Source: Chloroflexota bacterium
Lineage (GTDB): Bacteria > Chloroflexota > Anaerolineae > Anaerolineales > Anaerolineaceae
DNA: 64,000 bases
Assembly (NCBI GenBank): GCA_021825925.1
Contig: JAKAFP010000005.1
Coordinates: 186,001-250,000, forward strand
Direction of reading: 5' to 3'
Each line of letters begins with the position of its first letter. Positions within the stretch are counted from its first letter, which is position 1. Position numbers and translations under genes: made by a program. The notes beneath the pieces are model-generated. The model made no database searches, was not told the DNA's origin, and saw only the letters and a list, made by a program, of their open reading frames with translations. Positions 17,115 through 26,561 of this stretch are shown piece after piece.

Positions 17115-17862
17115 AGCAGAACCACTCCCCCCGTTTAAAAAAATATCAATTATTGATGAAGCGAAAAACAATTACGGAGCTCACCTATTATCGATAAATC
17201 CTGGAGGTGTTGACGAAACTGTGTTTCAATCCTCTTGTTTCTATTATGAAGCAGAACTACTTCCGCTAATTCCTGATAACAAATCGTTAAGTATTCTCGA
17301 TGTAGGTTCAGGATTGGGTCACCTACTTCGTTATCTACTTGCCAATGGTTATCAGAATATCGGAGGTATCGAAATTGATTTACAACTTTATAATGAATCA
17401 AAAAAATATATTGGCGAAAAAATAAAATTCCTAATTAATGATGATGCTCTACATTACTTGAGTAATAATATTGAAATATTTGATGTGATTTCCTTATTTG
17501 ATGTAATTGAACATTTTTCTCTTGAAGATGCTTACGACTTGTTATGCAAAATACATGATTCTTTGCGGCCTGATGGTATCGCAATTTTTAGGACTCCAAA
17601 TATGGCAAATATTTTAGGTGCATATTCAAGATACATGGATATCACTCATCAATCAGGTTTCACGGAACAAAGTCTTACCCAATTGATTAGGCAAGCGGGT
17701 TACTCTCAAATCAAAGTTCACATTCCTAAATGGAATAAAAACAATCCTTTGTCAGTAAAATTTAAAGAAAGTTCAGATTTTCAAAAGAAAATTTATCAGA
17801 TGCAAGACAGGGCAATGCCAACTACTTTTGACAAAAACCTTGTAATTTGGGCAAAAAAATAG
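17107..17862 (+). CDS. Class I SAM-dependent methyltransferase (Methyltransf_23-like)
   Basis: 251 residues. Motif I is ILDVGSGLGHLLRYL (about 60-74), motif II follows at IGGIEIDLQLYNESKK, then DVISLFDVIEHFS and LRPDGIAIFRTPNM, which together define the Methyltransf_11/23 fold. GAAAGGG lies nine bases before the ATG. It overlaps the preceding glycosyltransferase by 8 bp. It likely O-methylates a sugar; the target is not evident. Confidence 0.82.
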   Translation: MNKAEPLPPFKKISIIDEAKNNYGAHLLSINPGGVDETVFQSSCFYYEAELLPLIPDNKSLSILDVGSGLGHLLRYLLANGYQNIGGIEIDLQLYNESKKYIGEKIKFLINDDALHYLSNNIEIFDVISLFDVIEHFSLEDAYDLLCKIHDSLRPDGIAIFRTPNMANILGAYSRYMDITHQSGFTEQSLTQLIRQAGYSQIKVHIPKWNKNNPLSVKFKESSDFQKKIYQMQDRAMPTTFDKNLVIWAKK

Positions 17863-17869
17863 GTGGATT

Positions 17870-19729
17870 ATGTCAAATGCAAAACCTAAACTAATAGTTA
17901 CCATTGATGTTGAGCGAGATTATGATTCTAAATGGCAAATTCCATCAAATTTATCATACAATGGGGTTATTGATGTCTTACCAAATATTCTAAATCCGCT
18001 GTTTGACAACTTTGGAATTAAGCCTACATATTTTTTAGGTGCAGAAATTATAGGTAGTAAAGAGTGTGTTGATGTTTTACATAATTTAAATAATTGTGAA
18101 TTTGGCACACATCTTCATTCGGAGTATATTCCACCATTTCAAACCAAACATGATTTTGCATCTGCCGATTTGCATATAATCGAAATGCAATGCGAGTATT
18201 CGAAACAAATAGAACGAGATAAACTTGCGACATTAACCGAATTATTTCATCAACAGTTCGGATATAAACCAACTTCTTTTCGAGCTGGTCGCTTTGGAAT
18301 CAGTCACTTTACAGGAAGTATTCTTTTAGAATTGGGATACCACGTAGACTCATCTGTATCACCACACATGCTTTGGACGACTCAATCTGGCGAAAAAAAA
18401 CCTGATTTTAGAAGATGCAATGAATTTCCTTATTTTGTTTCACAAAGTGGTGATATTTGGAAAAAAGGCAAATCTCCATTATTGGAAGTGCCAATAACTA
18501 TATTTGACCAAAAATATAATAATACAAATAAAGGCCAACCCCTATGGTTTAGACCTTGGTATAGTAATTCTGATACATTAAAGCGAATAATTGAACTTAC
18601 CAAAATTGAATCAATAAGTAATAATTATACCCGCCCACTTGTTATGATGTTTCACAATGTTGAATTAGTACCAGGAGCATCGCCCTATCCCCAAACTCAT
18701 TCAGAAGTATCTCAATACATAGGAATGTTAAAGACCACTTTTGATTATGCTATCGAATTAGGTTATGAACCATGTACACTTGAGGAATATTACACTCATC
18801 TGAATTCATTAACCAGAAATGAACAAAAAAATGCTAACTCCTTGATTATTGATAATTCTCCAGCATTCAATAGAAACCTATCTATTAATCAAGAAATTGT
18901 TATTAATTCTTTAGAATTTAATCAAGTTCAACCATGGTTTAAATATATCTTTACCGAACGAGAAACCCGCTGGGATATTTATAAACCTTCAACCTGGATA
19001 GCAAAAAATATATCTCCAAATAAAAACATCTTAGAAACCGCTTGTGGAGTTGGATTTAATTTGTTTTGGCTGGCTGAATTAGGGTATACAAATTTATTTG
19101 GTTTTGACATTGACCCCAAAGCAATTCGAGCAGGATATGAAATCTCTGAATATTCTAAATTACCTCTTTCTATTTGGGTTGATGATGGTATTTCTCCACA
19201 TTTGCTACCCCCTAAAAAGTATTCATGCATTCTTGGATTAAACTGGACTTTTCTAATAGAGAATTATTCGTTGAAAGTTTTTCTTAAGACCTATATACCA
19301 GTACTAGAAGATGACGGCGTTTTAATTTTTGATATTATTGATGCATCTTACGATTCAATTCCAGATAATGAATACCTATCATCAGATATTTTTAAACCAG
19401 TAAATGAACGTCAATCAAGTGAATATAAATTTCGATTGTCATTAGATCAAGTAAAAAAAGAATTGGAAGTTTTTGGTCTGACCATCATAGAAATAATTAC
19501 AGAAGAACAGAAAATACCAAAATTTGTTTATATTGCTAGTCGTGTCTCATCAGAAAAAATTAATAAAGCAAACCCAATAAAAGTAAACCCCAAGGTTCTA
19601 ATCACCTCTACGAATTCTTCAGATTTAAAGAAAAGATTAACATTTATAGTGTTGTTAAAAAATATAATTCCATCTTCAGTAAAAACCGTAATAAAAACAA
19701 CATTGTCCAAAATAAAAAAACTTTTCTAA
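17870..19729 (+). CDS. Fusion: NodB/WalW-like polysaccharide deacetylase domain plus SAM methyltransferase domain
   Basis: 619 residues. The N-terminal part (about 1-320) has the metal-site pattern of a NodB-homology domain: TIDVERD with D13, FGTHLHSEY with H81 and H83, and SFRAGRFG. The paired histidines are closer together than the common HxxxH, as in WalW-type proteins. From about residue 365 a second domain starts. NILETACGVGFNLFWLAELGYTNLFGFDIDP is a full motif I, and a later LEDDGVLIFDIIDASYD strand supports a methyltransferase. A basic C-terminal tail of about 60 residues follows. One polypeptide may therefore deacetylate (or bind) and methylate the same glycan. AGGTGG precedes the ATG by five bases. 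I know of no named protein with this architecture. Confidence 0.72.
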   Translation: MSNAKPKLIVTIDVERDYDSKWQIPSNLSYNGVIDVLPNILNPLFDNFGIKPTYFLGAEIIGSKECVDVLHNLNNCEFGTHLHSEYIPPFQTKHDFASADLHIIEMQCEYSKQIERDKLATLTELFHQQFGYKPTSFRAGRFGISHFTGSILLELGYHVDSSVSPHMLWTTQSGEKKPDFRRCNEFPYFVSQSGDIWKKGKSPLLEVPITIFDQKYNNTNKGQPLWFRPWYSNSDTLKRIIELTKIESISNNYTRPLVMMFHNVELVPGASPYPQTHSEVSQYIGMLKTTFDYAIELGYEPCTLEEYYTHLNSLTRNEQKNANSLIIDNSPAFNRNLSINQEIVINSLEFNQVQPWFKYIFTERETRWDIYKPSTWIAKNISPNKNILETACGVGFNLFWLAELGYTNLFGFDIDPKAIRAGYEISEYSKLPLSIWVDDGISPHLLPPKKYSCILGLNWTFLIENYSLKVFLKTYIPVLEDDGVLIFDIIDASYDSIPDNEYLSSDIFKPVNERQSSEYKFRLSLDQVKKELEVFGLTIIEIITEEQKIPKFVYIASRVSSEKINKANPIKVNPKVLITSTNSSDLKKRLTFIVLLKNIIPSSVKTVIKTTLSKIKKLF

Positions 19730-19796
19730 TTACGTGACTTGCAACTTACAGAATTAAAAATCATTAAGTCGTCCTTTTGTAAAAATGGAGTTGTTG

Positions 19797-20573
19797 ATGA
19801 AAGCATTTATTAATAATATTCTTGGCAAGATTAGAGTGACCCACAATAATTCTGACAATGCCCCATCAGAAAATAAATATAACGCCTCAAACGTTTCTCA
19901 CCAAAACGCAATGAAATGGTTTGAGAAGAGAAAACACAACTATGAAGAATTAATTTCTGCTATTATTCCTTATGTCACTGAAGATAGTGTGATTTTTGAT
20001 ATTGGTGCAAATATTGGTTATTTTTCTCTTCTCTTAACTGAGAAATTCAATTTTTCTGGCTCGCTTTTTCTTTTTGAACCTGTGGACCATCTGGCCGAAT
20101 TGTGCAAAACAACATTCCAAAATGCCCGCTTTAAGGTCCAGATTAATAATTATGGTTTGAGTGATGCAAACGCAGAAGAAGAAATATTCATTGCCGGTGA
20201 TGGAAACCTTGGCTGGAATACTTTAATTTCTCAAAAAGCAACCTCAGACATGTCAAAAACACTGGTTAAACTTCGCGTTTTTGATGATTGCAGCATTGAT
20301 ACAATACCTACATTTATAAAAATCGACGTTGAAGGTGCCGAATTTAAAGTACTACGGGGCATGATGGGGTCATTGACAAAATGGAAACCGCTGCCTGTGA
20401 TTATCTGTGAGATTGGCTGGGGCAAAAACCATCCTGAATGGGAAGAAGAAAAGCAGGTCTTTGCTGATCTTGTCAAATTTGGATACAAGATTTGTAATCT
20501 TGACGGTCTGCCAATAGACATTAATCTTTTAACAGGAACGATTGATGTTATATTTATTCCAGCAGACAAATAA
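19797..20573 (+). CDS. FkbM-family methyltransferase
   Basis: 258 residues from ATG 19797, which has GGAG six bases upstream; an ATG at 19785 lies before that site. Motif I is VIFDIGANIGYFSLLL; LFLFEPVDHLAELCKTTF is motif II, and IPTFIKIDVEGAEFKVLRGM is the FkbM hallmark. The last third ends in a short beta-strand region. FkbM proteins methylate hydroxyls of sugars and macrolides. A 67-bp gap separates it from the preceding stop, so it may start a new transcription unit. Confidence 0.88.
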   Translation: MKAFINNILGKIRVTHNNSDNAPSENKYNASNVSHQNAMKWFEKRKHNYEELISAIIPYVTEDSVIFDIGANIGYFSLLLTEKFNFSGSLFLFEPVDHLAELCKTTFQNARFKVQINNYGLSDANAEEEIFIAGDGNLGWNTLISQKATSDMSKTLVKLRVFDDCSIDTIPTFIKIDVEGAEFKVLRGMMGSLTKWKPLPVIICEIGWGKNHPEWEEEKQVFADLVKFGYKICNLDGLPIDINLLTGTIDVIFIPADK

Positions 20574-20640
20574 CAGCGCATCGATCACTTTGTTGTAAGC
20601 ATTTTTTTATACAAAACGGGTAGGGATAAAAACGCATACG

Positions 20641-21765
20641 ATGAACCCGCTTAATAACAAAAATATCATATTTGTATTAGGTAGCCTTGAACTCGGTGGT
20701 TCTGAAAAACAGGCTATCAATCTAGCAACTTACCTGTTAAACGAACAAAAATGCAACGTTCAATTCATAGGTTTCTCAAACCCAGGAAAAGTAGCACAGA
20801 TTTGTGATCAACTAAAAATTCCATGGAGAATTCTTGAAAACCCTTTAGGGTATAACTCAGGATTATCAAGAAACATCAAGCTCTTTAATTTTTTATTGGA
20901 AATAAGAAAAACAAGACCTGATATACTACTTCCCTATACAACAACGCCAAATATTGCTTGCGGCTTGATCTGGAAATTCACTGGTGCAAAAACCTGCATT
21001 TGGAATCAACGTGACCAAGGCATCGAGTCTTTTGATCCGATTATAGGTAAAAAAGCATTATTAAGAACTCCCTGGTTTGTTTCTAATTCCATAGGTGGTA
21101 AAGAATACCTCACAAATAACCTTGGAGTTGATCCAGAAAAAGTTGCCATCATTCATAATGGAATTAACCTTCCAAGTAAGAAAACCCCTCCTGAAAGAAT
21201 AAACCATCAAGTTGTGATTAATTGTTGTATGATAGGTAACTTATCTCAACATAAAGATCATGCAACTTTACTGAAAGCATGGCAATTTGTTGTTAGGCAT
21301 TTTAAAGATAAAGAGATTATTCCAACGTTGTTATTGGCTGGCCGTTTTGACTCAAATGAAAAATCACTTAGAACACTTGCCGAAGAATTAGAAATACTCG
21401 ACCATGTTTCATTCTTAGGTCAAGTTGACGATATCCCTGGCTTGCTTCAAACAGTGGATATAGGCGTTTTTAGTTCACGCTCAGAAGGTTCTCCTAATGG
21501 TGTTCTTGAGTGTATGGCCCAAGGCTTACCAGTGGTAGGTACGGATATACCTGGAATTCGCGAAGCTTTAGGTGTTGATGGAATTCATTTCTTGGCCTCC
21601 ACTCAAGATTCAATACGATTTTCGGAACTTGTAATAGAACTTATTGAGGATAGAGAAAAAAGAATACGATTCGGAGAATTGAATCGCGAAAGAGTTAAAA
21701 AAGAATTTAGTAATGAAAAAATGCTGCAGGAAACAACATCATTTTTATTCAAGGCTTTACAATGA
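20641..21765 (+). CDS. GT4-family glycosyltransferase
   Basis: 374 residues. The N-terminal IIFVLGSLELGGSEKQAINLATYL is the acceptor-side GGSE loop of GT4 enzymes. The donor side has VVINCCMIGNLSQHKDHATLLKAW and VDIGVFSSRSEGSPNGVLECMAQGLPVVGTDIPGIREAL with the E-x7-E motif. Cytoplasmic, adds one sugar of the repeat unit with retention. It shares an ATGA overlap with the next gene. Confidence 0.9.
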   Translation: MNPLNNKNIIFVLGSLELGGSEKQAINLATYLLNEQKCNVQFIGFSNPGKVAQICDQLKIPWRILENPLGYNSGLSRNIKLFNFLLEIRKTRPDILLPYTTTPNIACGLIWKFTGAKTCIWNQRDQGIESFDPIIGKKALLRTPWFVSNSIGGKEYLTNNLGVDPEKVAIIHNGINLPSKKTPPERINHQVVINCCMIGNLSQHKDHATLLKAWQFVVRHFKDKEIIPTLLLAGRFDSNEKSLRTLAEELEILDHVSFLGQVDDIPGLLQTVDIGVFSSRSEGSPNGVLECMAQGLPVVGTDIPGIREALGVDGIHFLASTQDSIRFSELVIELIEDREKRIRFGELNRERVKKEFSNEKMLQETTSFLFKALQ

Positions 21766-23489
21766 TTTATTTATTGAAAAGATTAATAAAGAAAATCTTT
21801 ATAACGATATTCGGTAGTTCAGGTGTCCGATTTCTACAAAATAGTCACATAAACTTGGATAATTTCCATGATCGTTTAATTTCTAATCCCGATTCAATAT
21901 TTGCTGTCCATTTACAACGAAAGCTCCCAAAAAAATTCAAAATCGGTATGGCGGTCTTAATACACGAAAGACCTGAATATCTGGAATTGTGTCTGGATTC
22001 TCTGTTTGGAACAAATTTATATAATTACGATATCACCTTCCTGCTAATTGATGACGGATCAACAGATGCTCGTATCCGACAATTAATTGAAAAACCCAGG
22101 AATGGTGTTTATAAAATTCATCGGTGCTTTAGTGAAAAAGGTCACAATTCATGGGGTGCTGCATTCAACAGAGCAATGAAGAAGTTGATGGAAATAGATA
22201 ATTTTGATATCCTGGGTTCTTGTGATTCTGATGCTTTATTTCATCCTGACTGGCTCGACAAGACAATGAAAGTTTGTATTTGGGCAAAAGAAAATGACCA
22301 TAATCATATTCTAGGCGCATTCTCTTCATTTAATTCAAGTGATTATGCCTTTCATCAGATTATTGACACTTGTGAAACGCCGTATGGAAAATATGTTGTG
22401 AAAAAGCGTATGGGCGCATTAAATATTTTCCATTTTACAAGGGATTTAAAAAGAATTGGTTTCTTTGCAGAAGATAAAAATGATGAAACTATAATGACTG
22501 AAAAATTGATGAAATTAAGGATTCGAAATTTTTCTTTGGACCAAAGCTATGTTGAGCATACAGGAAAAGAATCTGTACTCAATAAATGGAGACCTACCGC
22601 GGTTACGAATCCAGTCTATGGAATGAATATGCCTTCTGCTGGTTGGCCATCAAACCTCGAAACTGCGGATACGCTTGGTTATTATCGGTACGTCAAGCAA
22701 AGTGAAAGTTGGGGAAGTAGTTTTAAATCCGATGTAAAATTAAACATCATGATCCCTGTCATCGAAAAAGATCTTCAAATGCTCCCTTATTCTTTACAAG
22801 GACTGAGGGAAAACCTCAGGCATCCACTTGGGAAGATATTTATCGTTTCCCCAGAGAAAGGCATTTATAAAACATTTTGTAAAGAAAACGATTGTTTCTA
22901 TTTGCCAGAAGATCAAATACTAGAGATAAAGAAGAAAGATATTCACTATATCTGGAAAGGAATCGACAGATCAGGTTGGATGTTACAACAATTAATCAAA
23001 TTATCTGTCGATCAAATTAGCGACGCTCCTTTTACGTACGTTATAGACGCAGATACTATATTGTCATCACCACAGATTATCGTAAGCAACAATAAAGCAG
23101 TTTTACTTCATTCCGATGAACACCACCAACCCTATTTTGATAATATTGCCAAGATATTTGGCTTTTACCCTCTTAGTCCGTTATCATTTGTTTCTCACCA
23201 AATGGTGTTTTCAATAAATCATCTTATCAAGATGAAAAATGAAATTGAGACAAAGCACTCTAAAAAATGGTTTGAAGTCATACTAGGTTATATCGATATC
23301 AATGAGCAGTCATGTTTTTCAGAATATGAAACTTATGGTCATTGGATGTTGATAAATTATCCTGAAGAAATAACTCGGGAATATTGGTTTAACTGCCAAG
23401 TTTTTTCTCAACAAGAGAACAAATTGGATTTTGAGATGCAGAAATATAAACAATACAGATCAATTTCTCATCACACCTATATTTATTAA
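21762..23489 (+). CDS. Fusion: GT2 glycosyltransferase plus DUF6492-like domain
   Basis: 575 residues. Residues about 55-300 form a GT2 fold: KIGMAVLIHERPEYLELCLDSLF, LLIDDGSTD and the DxD-like CDSDALFHPDW. A second domain begins near 325 (LNIMIPVIEKDLQMLPYSLQGL) and contains YVIDADTILSSP, a second acidic triplet, then HSDEHHQPYFDN and SHQMVFS. This second part matches my memory of DUF6492 proteins, themselves thought to be glycosyltransferase-like. The protein could thus add two sugars. A hydrophobic, basic N-terminus (about 1-25) may attach it to the membrane. Confidence 0.75.
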   Translation: MIYLLKRLIKKIFITIFGSSGVRFLQNSHINLDNFHDRLISNPDSIFAVHLQRKLPKKFKIGMAVLIHERPEYLELCLDSLFGTNLYNYDITFLLIDDGSTDARIRQLIEKPRNGVYKIHRCFSEKGHNSWGAAFNRAMKKLMEIDNFDILGSCDSDALFHPDWLDKTMKVCIWAKENDHNHILGAFSSFNSSDYAFHQIIDTCETPYGKYVVKKRMGALNIFHFTRDLKRIGFFAEDKNDETIMTEKLMKLRIRNFSLDQSYVEHTGKESVLNKWRPTAVTNPVYGMNMPSAGWPSNLETADTLGYYRYVKQSESWGSSFKSDVKLNIMIPVIEKDLQMLPYSLQGLRENLRHPLGKIFIVSPEKGIYKTFCKENDCFYLPEDQILEIKKKDIHYIWKGIDRSGWMLQQLIKLSVDQISDAPFTYVIDADTILSSPQIIVSNNKAVLLHSDEHHQPYFDNIAKIFGFYPLSPLSFVSHQMVFSINHLIKMKNEIETKHSKKWFEVILGYIDINEQSCFSEYETYGHWMLINYPEEITREYWFNCQVFSQQENKLDFEMQKYKQYRSISHHTYIY

Positions 23490-23542
23490 TTGCCAAAAAC
23501 TCTTTTGTCTCAAGAATAACGGCTAAATTTGGATTGGAAATC

Positions 23543-24355
23543 ATGGTAAGTTCTGTCTCAGTCATCATCCCGACCTATAATCGACCGCAAGCATTACGCC
23601 GGGCGATTGAATCAGTATTAAATCAAACCTTATCCCCGCTTGAAATTTTGGTTTGTGAGGATGGATCAAGTGTTGAGACTAGAGAACTAGTCGAAAGTTT
23701 TAACGATCCGAGGGTTAAATGGTTGCCGGGCTTACATGCCGGCAGGCCAGCCATCCCCCGAAATCGAGGTATTCAAGCTGCTCAAGGAGTTTGGCTGGCA
23801 TTTTTGGACGATGACGATACCTGGCTGCCAGAGAAACTCGAAAAACAAATGACTCTGGTTGATTTAAATAATTTACTAGCAGTCTGCACTAACGCTTGGA
23901 GAGTAACAAACCAAAATCAAAACGAATTGTTTTTTTACCAACCAATTACTAATGAATTCGATTTTAAGCAATTAATTAATAATAATTGGATAATTAGTAG
24001 TTCCGTATTATTCCATTCCAAGCTAATAAAAAAAGTTATAGGTTTTCCGGAATCTGAGAAATTAACCGCTCTCGAAGATTATGGTCTCTGGCTCCGAATT
24101 TCTACTTTTACCAAATTTGGCCTTTTAGAAGAACCCCTTATAACCTATAATGATGATCCTCGCCAAAGCCTAAGGAAAAATGATGAAACAGAACAACAGC
24201 AAAAAAAGAAAATATTATTAGATTTGAAATGTTGGGCAAAGAGACATCATCGGATTTATTGTTTTATTGTGTTAATCTACCTTATTAAGCTTTTTTTTAT
24301 TCAATTTTATTTTGATCTGATAAATTATTTAAAAAAACAGATACGGACTAAATAA
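23543..24355 (+). CDS. GT2-family glycosyltransferase
   Basis: 270 residues from ATG 23543. Motifs: SVIIPTYNRPQALRRAIESVLNQT, LVCEDGSS, AIPRNRGIQAAQG and AFLDDDDTWLPEKLEKQ containing the metal-binding DxD. The C-terminus ends with a hydrophobic stretch FIVLIYLIKLFFIQFYFDL (about 240-258), so it is likely membrane-attached. A 53-bp gap precedes it. Adds one sugar with inversion; substrate unknown. Confidence 0.88.
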   Translation: MVSSVSVIIPTYNRPQALRRAIESVLNQTLSPLEILVCEDGSSVETRELVESFNDPRVKWLPGLHAGRPAIPRNRGIQAAQGVWLAFLDDDDTWLPEKLEKQMTLVDLNNLLAVCTNAWRVTNQNQNELFFYQPITNEFDFKQLINNNWIISSSVLFHSKLIKKVIGFPESEKLTALEDYGLWLRISTFTKFGLLEEPLITYNDDPRQSLRKNDETEQQQKKKILLDLKCWAKRHHRIYCFIVLIYLIKLFFIQFYFDLINYLKKQIRTK

Positions 24356-24418
24356 TTCAATCCTGTTGATATATAAATAAATTGAAATAGGAATTAATGT
24401 CGTTACTGGAGAAATATA

Positions 24419-25252
24419 ATGATTAACACAAGTTTATTAATATTTAAAAAGAATGTTTTTTCACAAAATGGGGAAGACGGAATCATTAAATATCTTTTTG
24501 AATTGATCAATCCTCAAGGAAAAATATGCTGTGAATTTGGAGCATGGGACGGAATTCACCTGAGTAATTGTAGACAATTAATTTTGGAAGGATGGAGAGG
24601 ATTATTAATAGAAAGTGATAAAGAGAGGTTTTCTGATCTTATTAAGACCTACAAAGATAATCTAAAGGTTAAATGCGTAAACGAACTTGTAGATCTAGAA
24701 ACTAATAAATTAGAAAGTATTTGCAATAAAAATGGTATTCAAGAAATAGATTTTTTAAGTATTGATATTGATGGCTTTGATTTTGAAGTATTTGAATCGC
24801 TCTTGATATTTCCCCTAGTAATTTGTGTTGAGGTAAATGCTGGTCATTCGCCTGATAAATTGACGATTTATGAGTCAAACATTTCAAAAAATAATGTCGG
24901 TCAATCATTGGCTCACTTTACCAAAGTAGCAACAAATAAAGGTTATAGTTTAGTTTGCTATACGGGGAATGCATTTTATGTCCGAAATGATATTTTAGGC
25001 AAACACAAAGAAATTTCAACTATATCAAATGAAGAGGCTTACCTAGATTTTTTACATTTTCTCTCGAAAGAGGAAAAAGAGTGGCTTTACTTAGTCAACA
25101 AAGGCCTTGTAGAACCTCATTTTCATTTTCAAAACAAACATTTATCAAGAAAAAATTTAAAAATAAATTTTTCTACAAGTATTGCACTAATTATTAAATC
25201 CGTTAAAGAGAACCTCTTAAATAATTTGTCTAGTCCCAAAATAATACAATGA
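24419..25252 (+). CDS. FkbM-like methyltransferase-fold protein
   Basis: 277 residues. FSQNGEDGIIKYLFELI at the start and CCEFGAWDGIHLSNCRQLILEGWRGLLIESD correspond to motif I and II of a group of FkbM-related proteins beginning with SQxGED. IDFLSIDIDGFDFEVFESL is the FkbM signature with an acidic metal- or SAM-site pair. GGAG precedes the ATG by nine bases. The DNA is very AT-rich. The gene ends in an ATGA overlap with the next glycosyltransferase. Probably a sugar O-methyltransferase. Confidence 0.75.
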   Translation: MINTSLLIFKKNVFSQNGEDGIIKYLFELINPQGKICCEFGAWDGIHLSNCRQLILEGWRGLLIESDKERFSDLIKTYKDNLKVKCVNELVDLETNKLESICNKNGIQEIDFLSIDIDGFDFEVFESLLIFPLVICVEVNAGHSPDKLTIYESNISKNNVGQSLAHFTKVATNKGYSLVCYTGNAFYVRNDILGKHKEISTISNEEAYLDFLHFLSKEEKEWLYLVNKGLVEPHFHFQNKHLSRKNLKINFSTSIALIIKSVKENLLNNLSSPKIIQ

Positions 25253-26490
25253 AAATTTTGCACACCGTTGAAAGCTATCTCCCTTCACGCCATGGCATGT
25301 CCGAGGTGGTACGCCAACTATCCGAGCGGTTGGCTGCAAAAGGACACCAGGTAACCGTAGTCACCAAGAAAGATCCTGATCGCCATGAAAAAGTAATCAG
25401 CGGTGTTGAAATTGTTGAATTTGACATTTCCGGGAATATAACTGAAAGTATTGAAGGTGAAAGCGATCATTATAAACAATATTTACTGAACAGTGATTTT
25501 GATATTGTTACTAATTTTGCCGCGCAACAATGGGCTACTGATCTAGCTTTGCCCATCCTTTCAAAAATCCGCGGAAAAAAAGTATTCGTCCCAACAGGTT
25601 ATTCTGGATTATATCTGGATAAATATAAACAGTATTATCACGATATGGGAGCTTGGTTGAAAAAATATGATAAGGTTGTTTACTTATCAGAAAATTATCG
25701 TGACGTCAAGTTTGCCCGTAATTTAGGCTTAACCAATGGTGTTTTGATTCCCAATGGTGCCTCAGAAAAAGAGTTTTCGATCGAAAAGGATATTGAATTC
25801 AGAAAGCGCTTTGGAATACCCGAACACGATTTGCTGATATTGCATGTCGCTGGTTTTGTGGGGGCCAAAGGCCACATGGATGCAATCAAAATATTTATTG
25901 AGGCAAAACTAAATCAAGCATCATTGGTTTTTGTTTCACCAGAATTTGGGTACAGCTTTAATAGATTTAATATCGTTGAGAAACAAAATTTAATAAATTT
26001 GATTAAATTCTTCATTAAACCTGAGCAATTATCGGAAGTTTTCAACTTACAAATCATGAATTTTCTTAAAAGATTTGGTTTTTTTCGAAGTATTTATTTC
26101 TTAAAACTTGCCAGGAATGATGTCATACAAGCTTATTTGAATTCTGATCTACTTCTTTTTCCATCTCAAATCGAATGCTCCCCAATCGTTCTATTCGAAT
26201 CAATGGCTGCAAAAACTCCTTTTTTGGTAACAGATGTAGGAAACTCGTGTGAGATAGTCGAATGGTCAAAAGCGGGTGTAATTCTGCCAACCATTATATC
26301 AAATGAAGTAAACGGTCTTCGCCATGCAGATATTGTTGCTTCAAGTAAAATATTAAAAAGAATTGCCAGCAATACTGAATTGCGTCAATTAATGGCACAG
26401 TCAGGAAATAATTCATGGATTAAGAATTTCACTTGGGAAAAGATTTCGCAAGAATATGAAGAATTGTACAAATCTCTCCTAAACCATTAA
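25249..26490 (+). CDS. GT4-family glycosyltransferase
   Basis: 413 residues. MKILHTVESYLPSRHGMSEVVRQLSERLAAKGHQVTVVT is a classic GT4 start. LILHVAGFVGAKGHMDAIKIF and DLLLFPSQIECSPIVLFESMAAKTPFLVTDVGNSCEIV form the donor site. The first and last hundred codons have more G and C than the middle (about 25,900-26,100), which may reflect recombination. The start overlaps the previous stop by ATGA. Confidence 0.9.
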   Translation: MKILHTVESYLPSRHGMSEVVRQLSERLAAKGHQVTVVTKKDPDRHEKVISGVEIVEFDISGNITESIEGESDHYKQYLLNSDFDIVTNFAAQQWATDLALPILSKIRGKKVFVPTGYSGLYLDKYKQYYHDMGAWLKKYDKVVYLSENYRDVKFARNLGLTNGVLIPNGASEKEFSIEKDIEFRKRFGIPEHDLLILHVAGFVGAKGHMDAIKIFIEAKLNQASLVFVSPEFGYSFNRFNIVEKQNLINLIKFFIKPEQLSEVFNLQIMNFLKRFGFFRSIYFLKLARNDVIQAYLNSDLLLFPSQIECSPIVLFESMAAKTPFLVTDVGNSCEIVEWSKAGVILPTIISNEVNGLRHADIVASSKILKRIASNTELRQLMAQSGNNSWIKNFTWEKISQEYEELYKSLLNH

Positions 26491-26561
26491 TAAGCAAATA
26501 GTATGATTGCCGATACAATTCTTTGAAAATGAAAAACAAGTAGCACTAAGCTAAGGAATGC

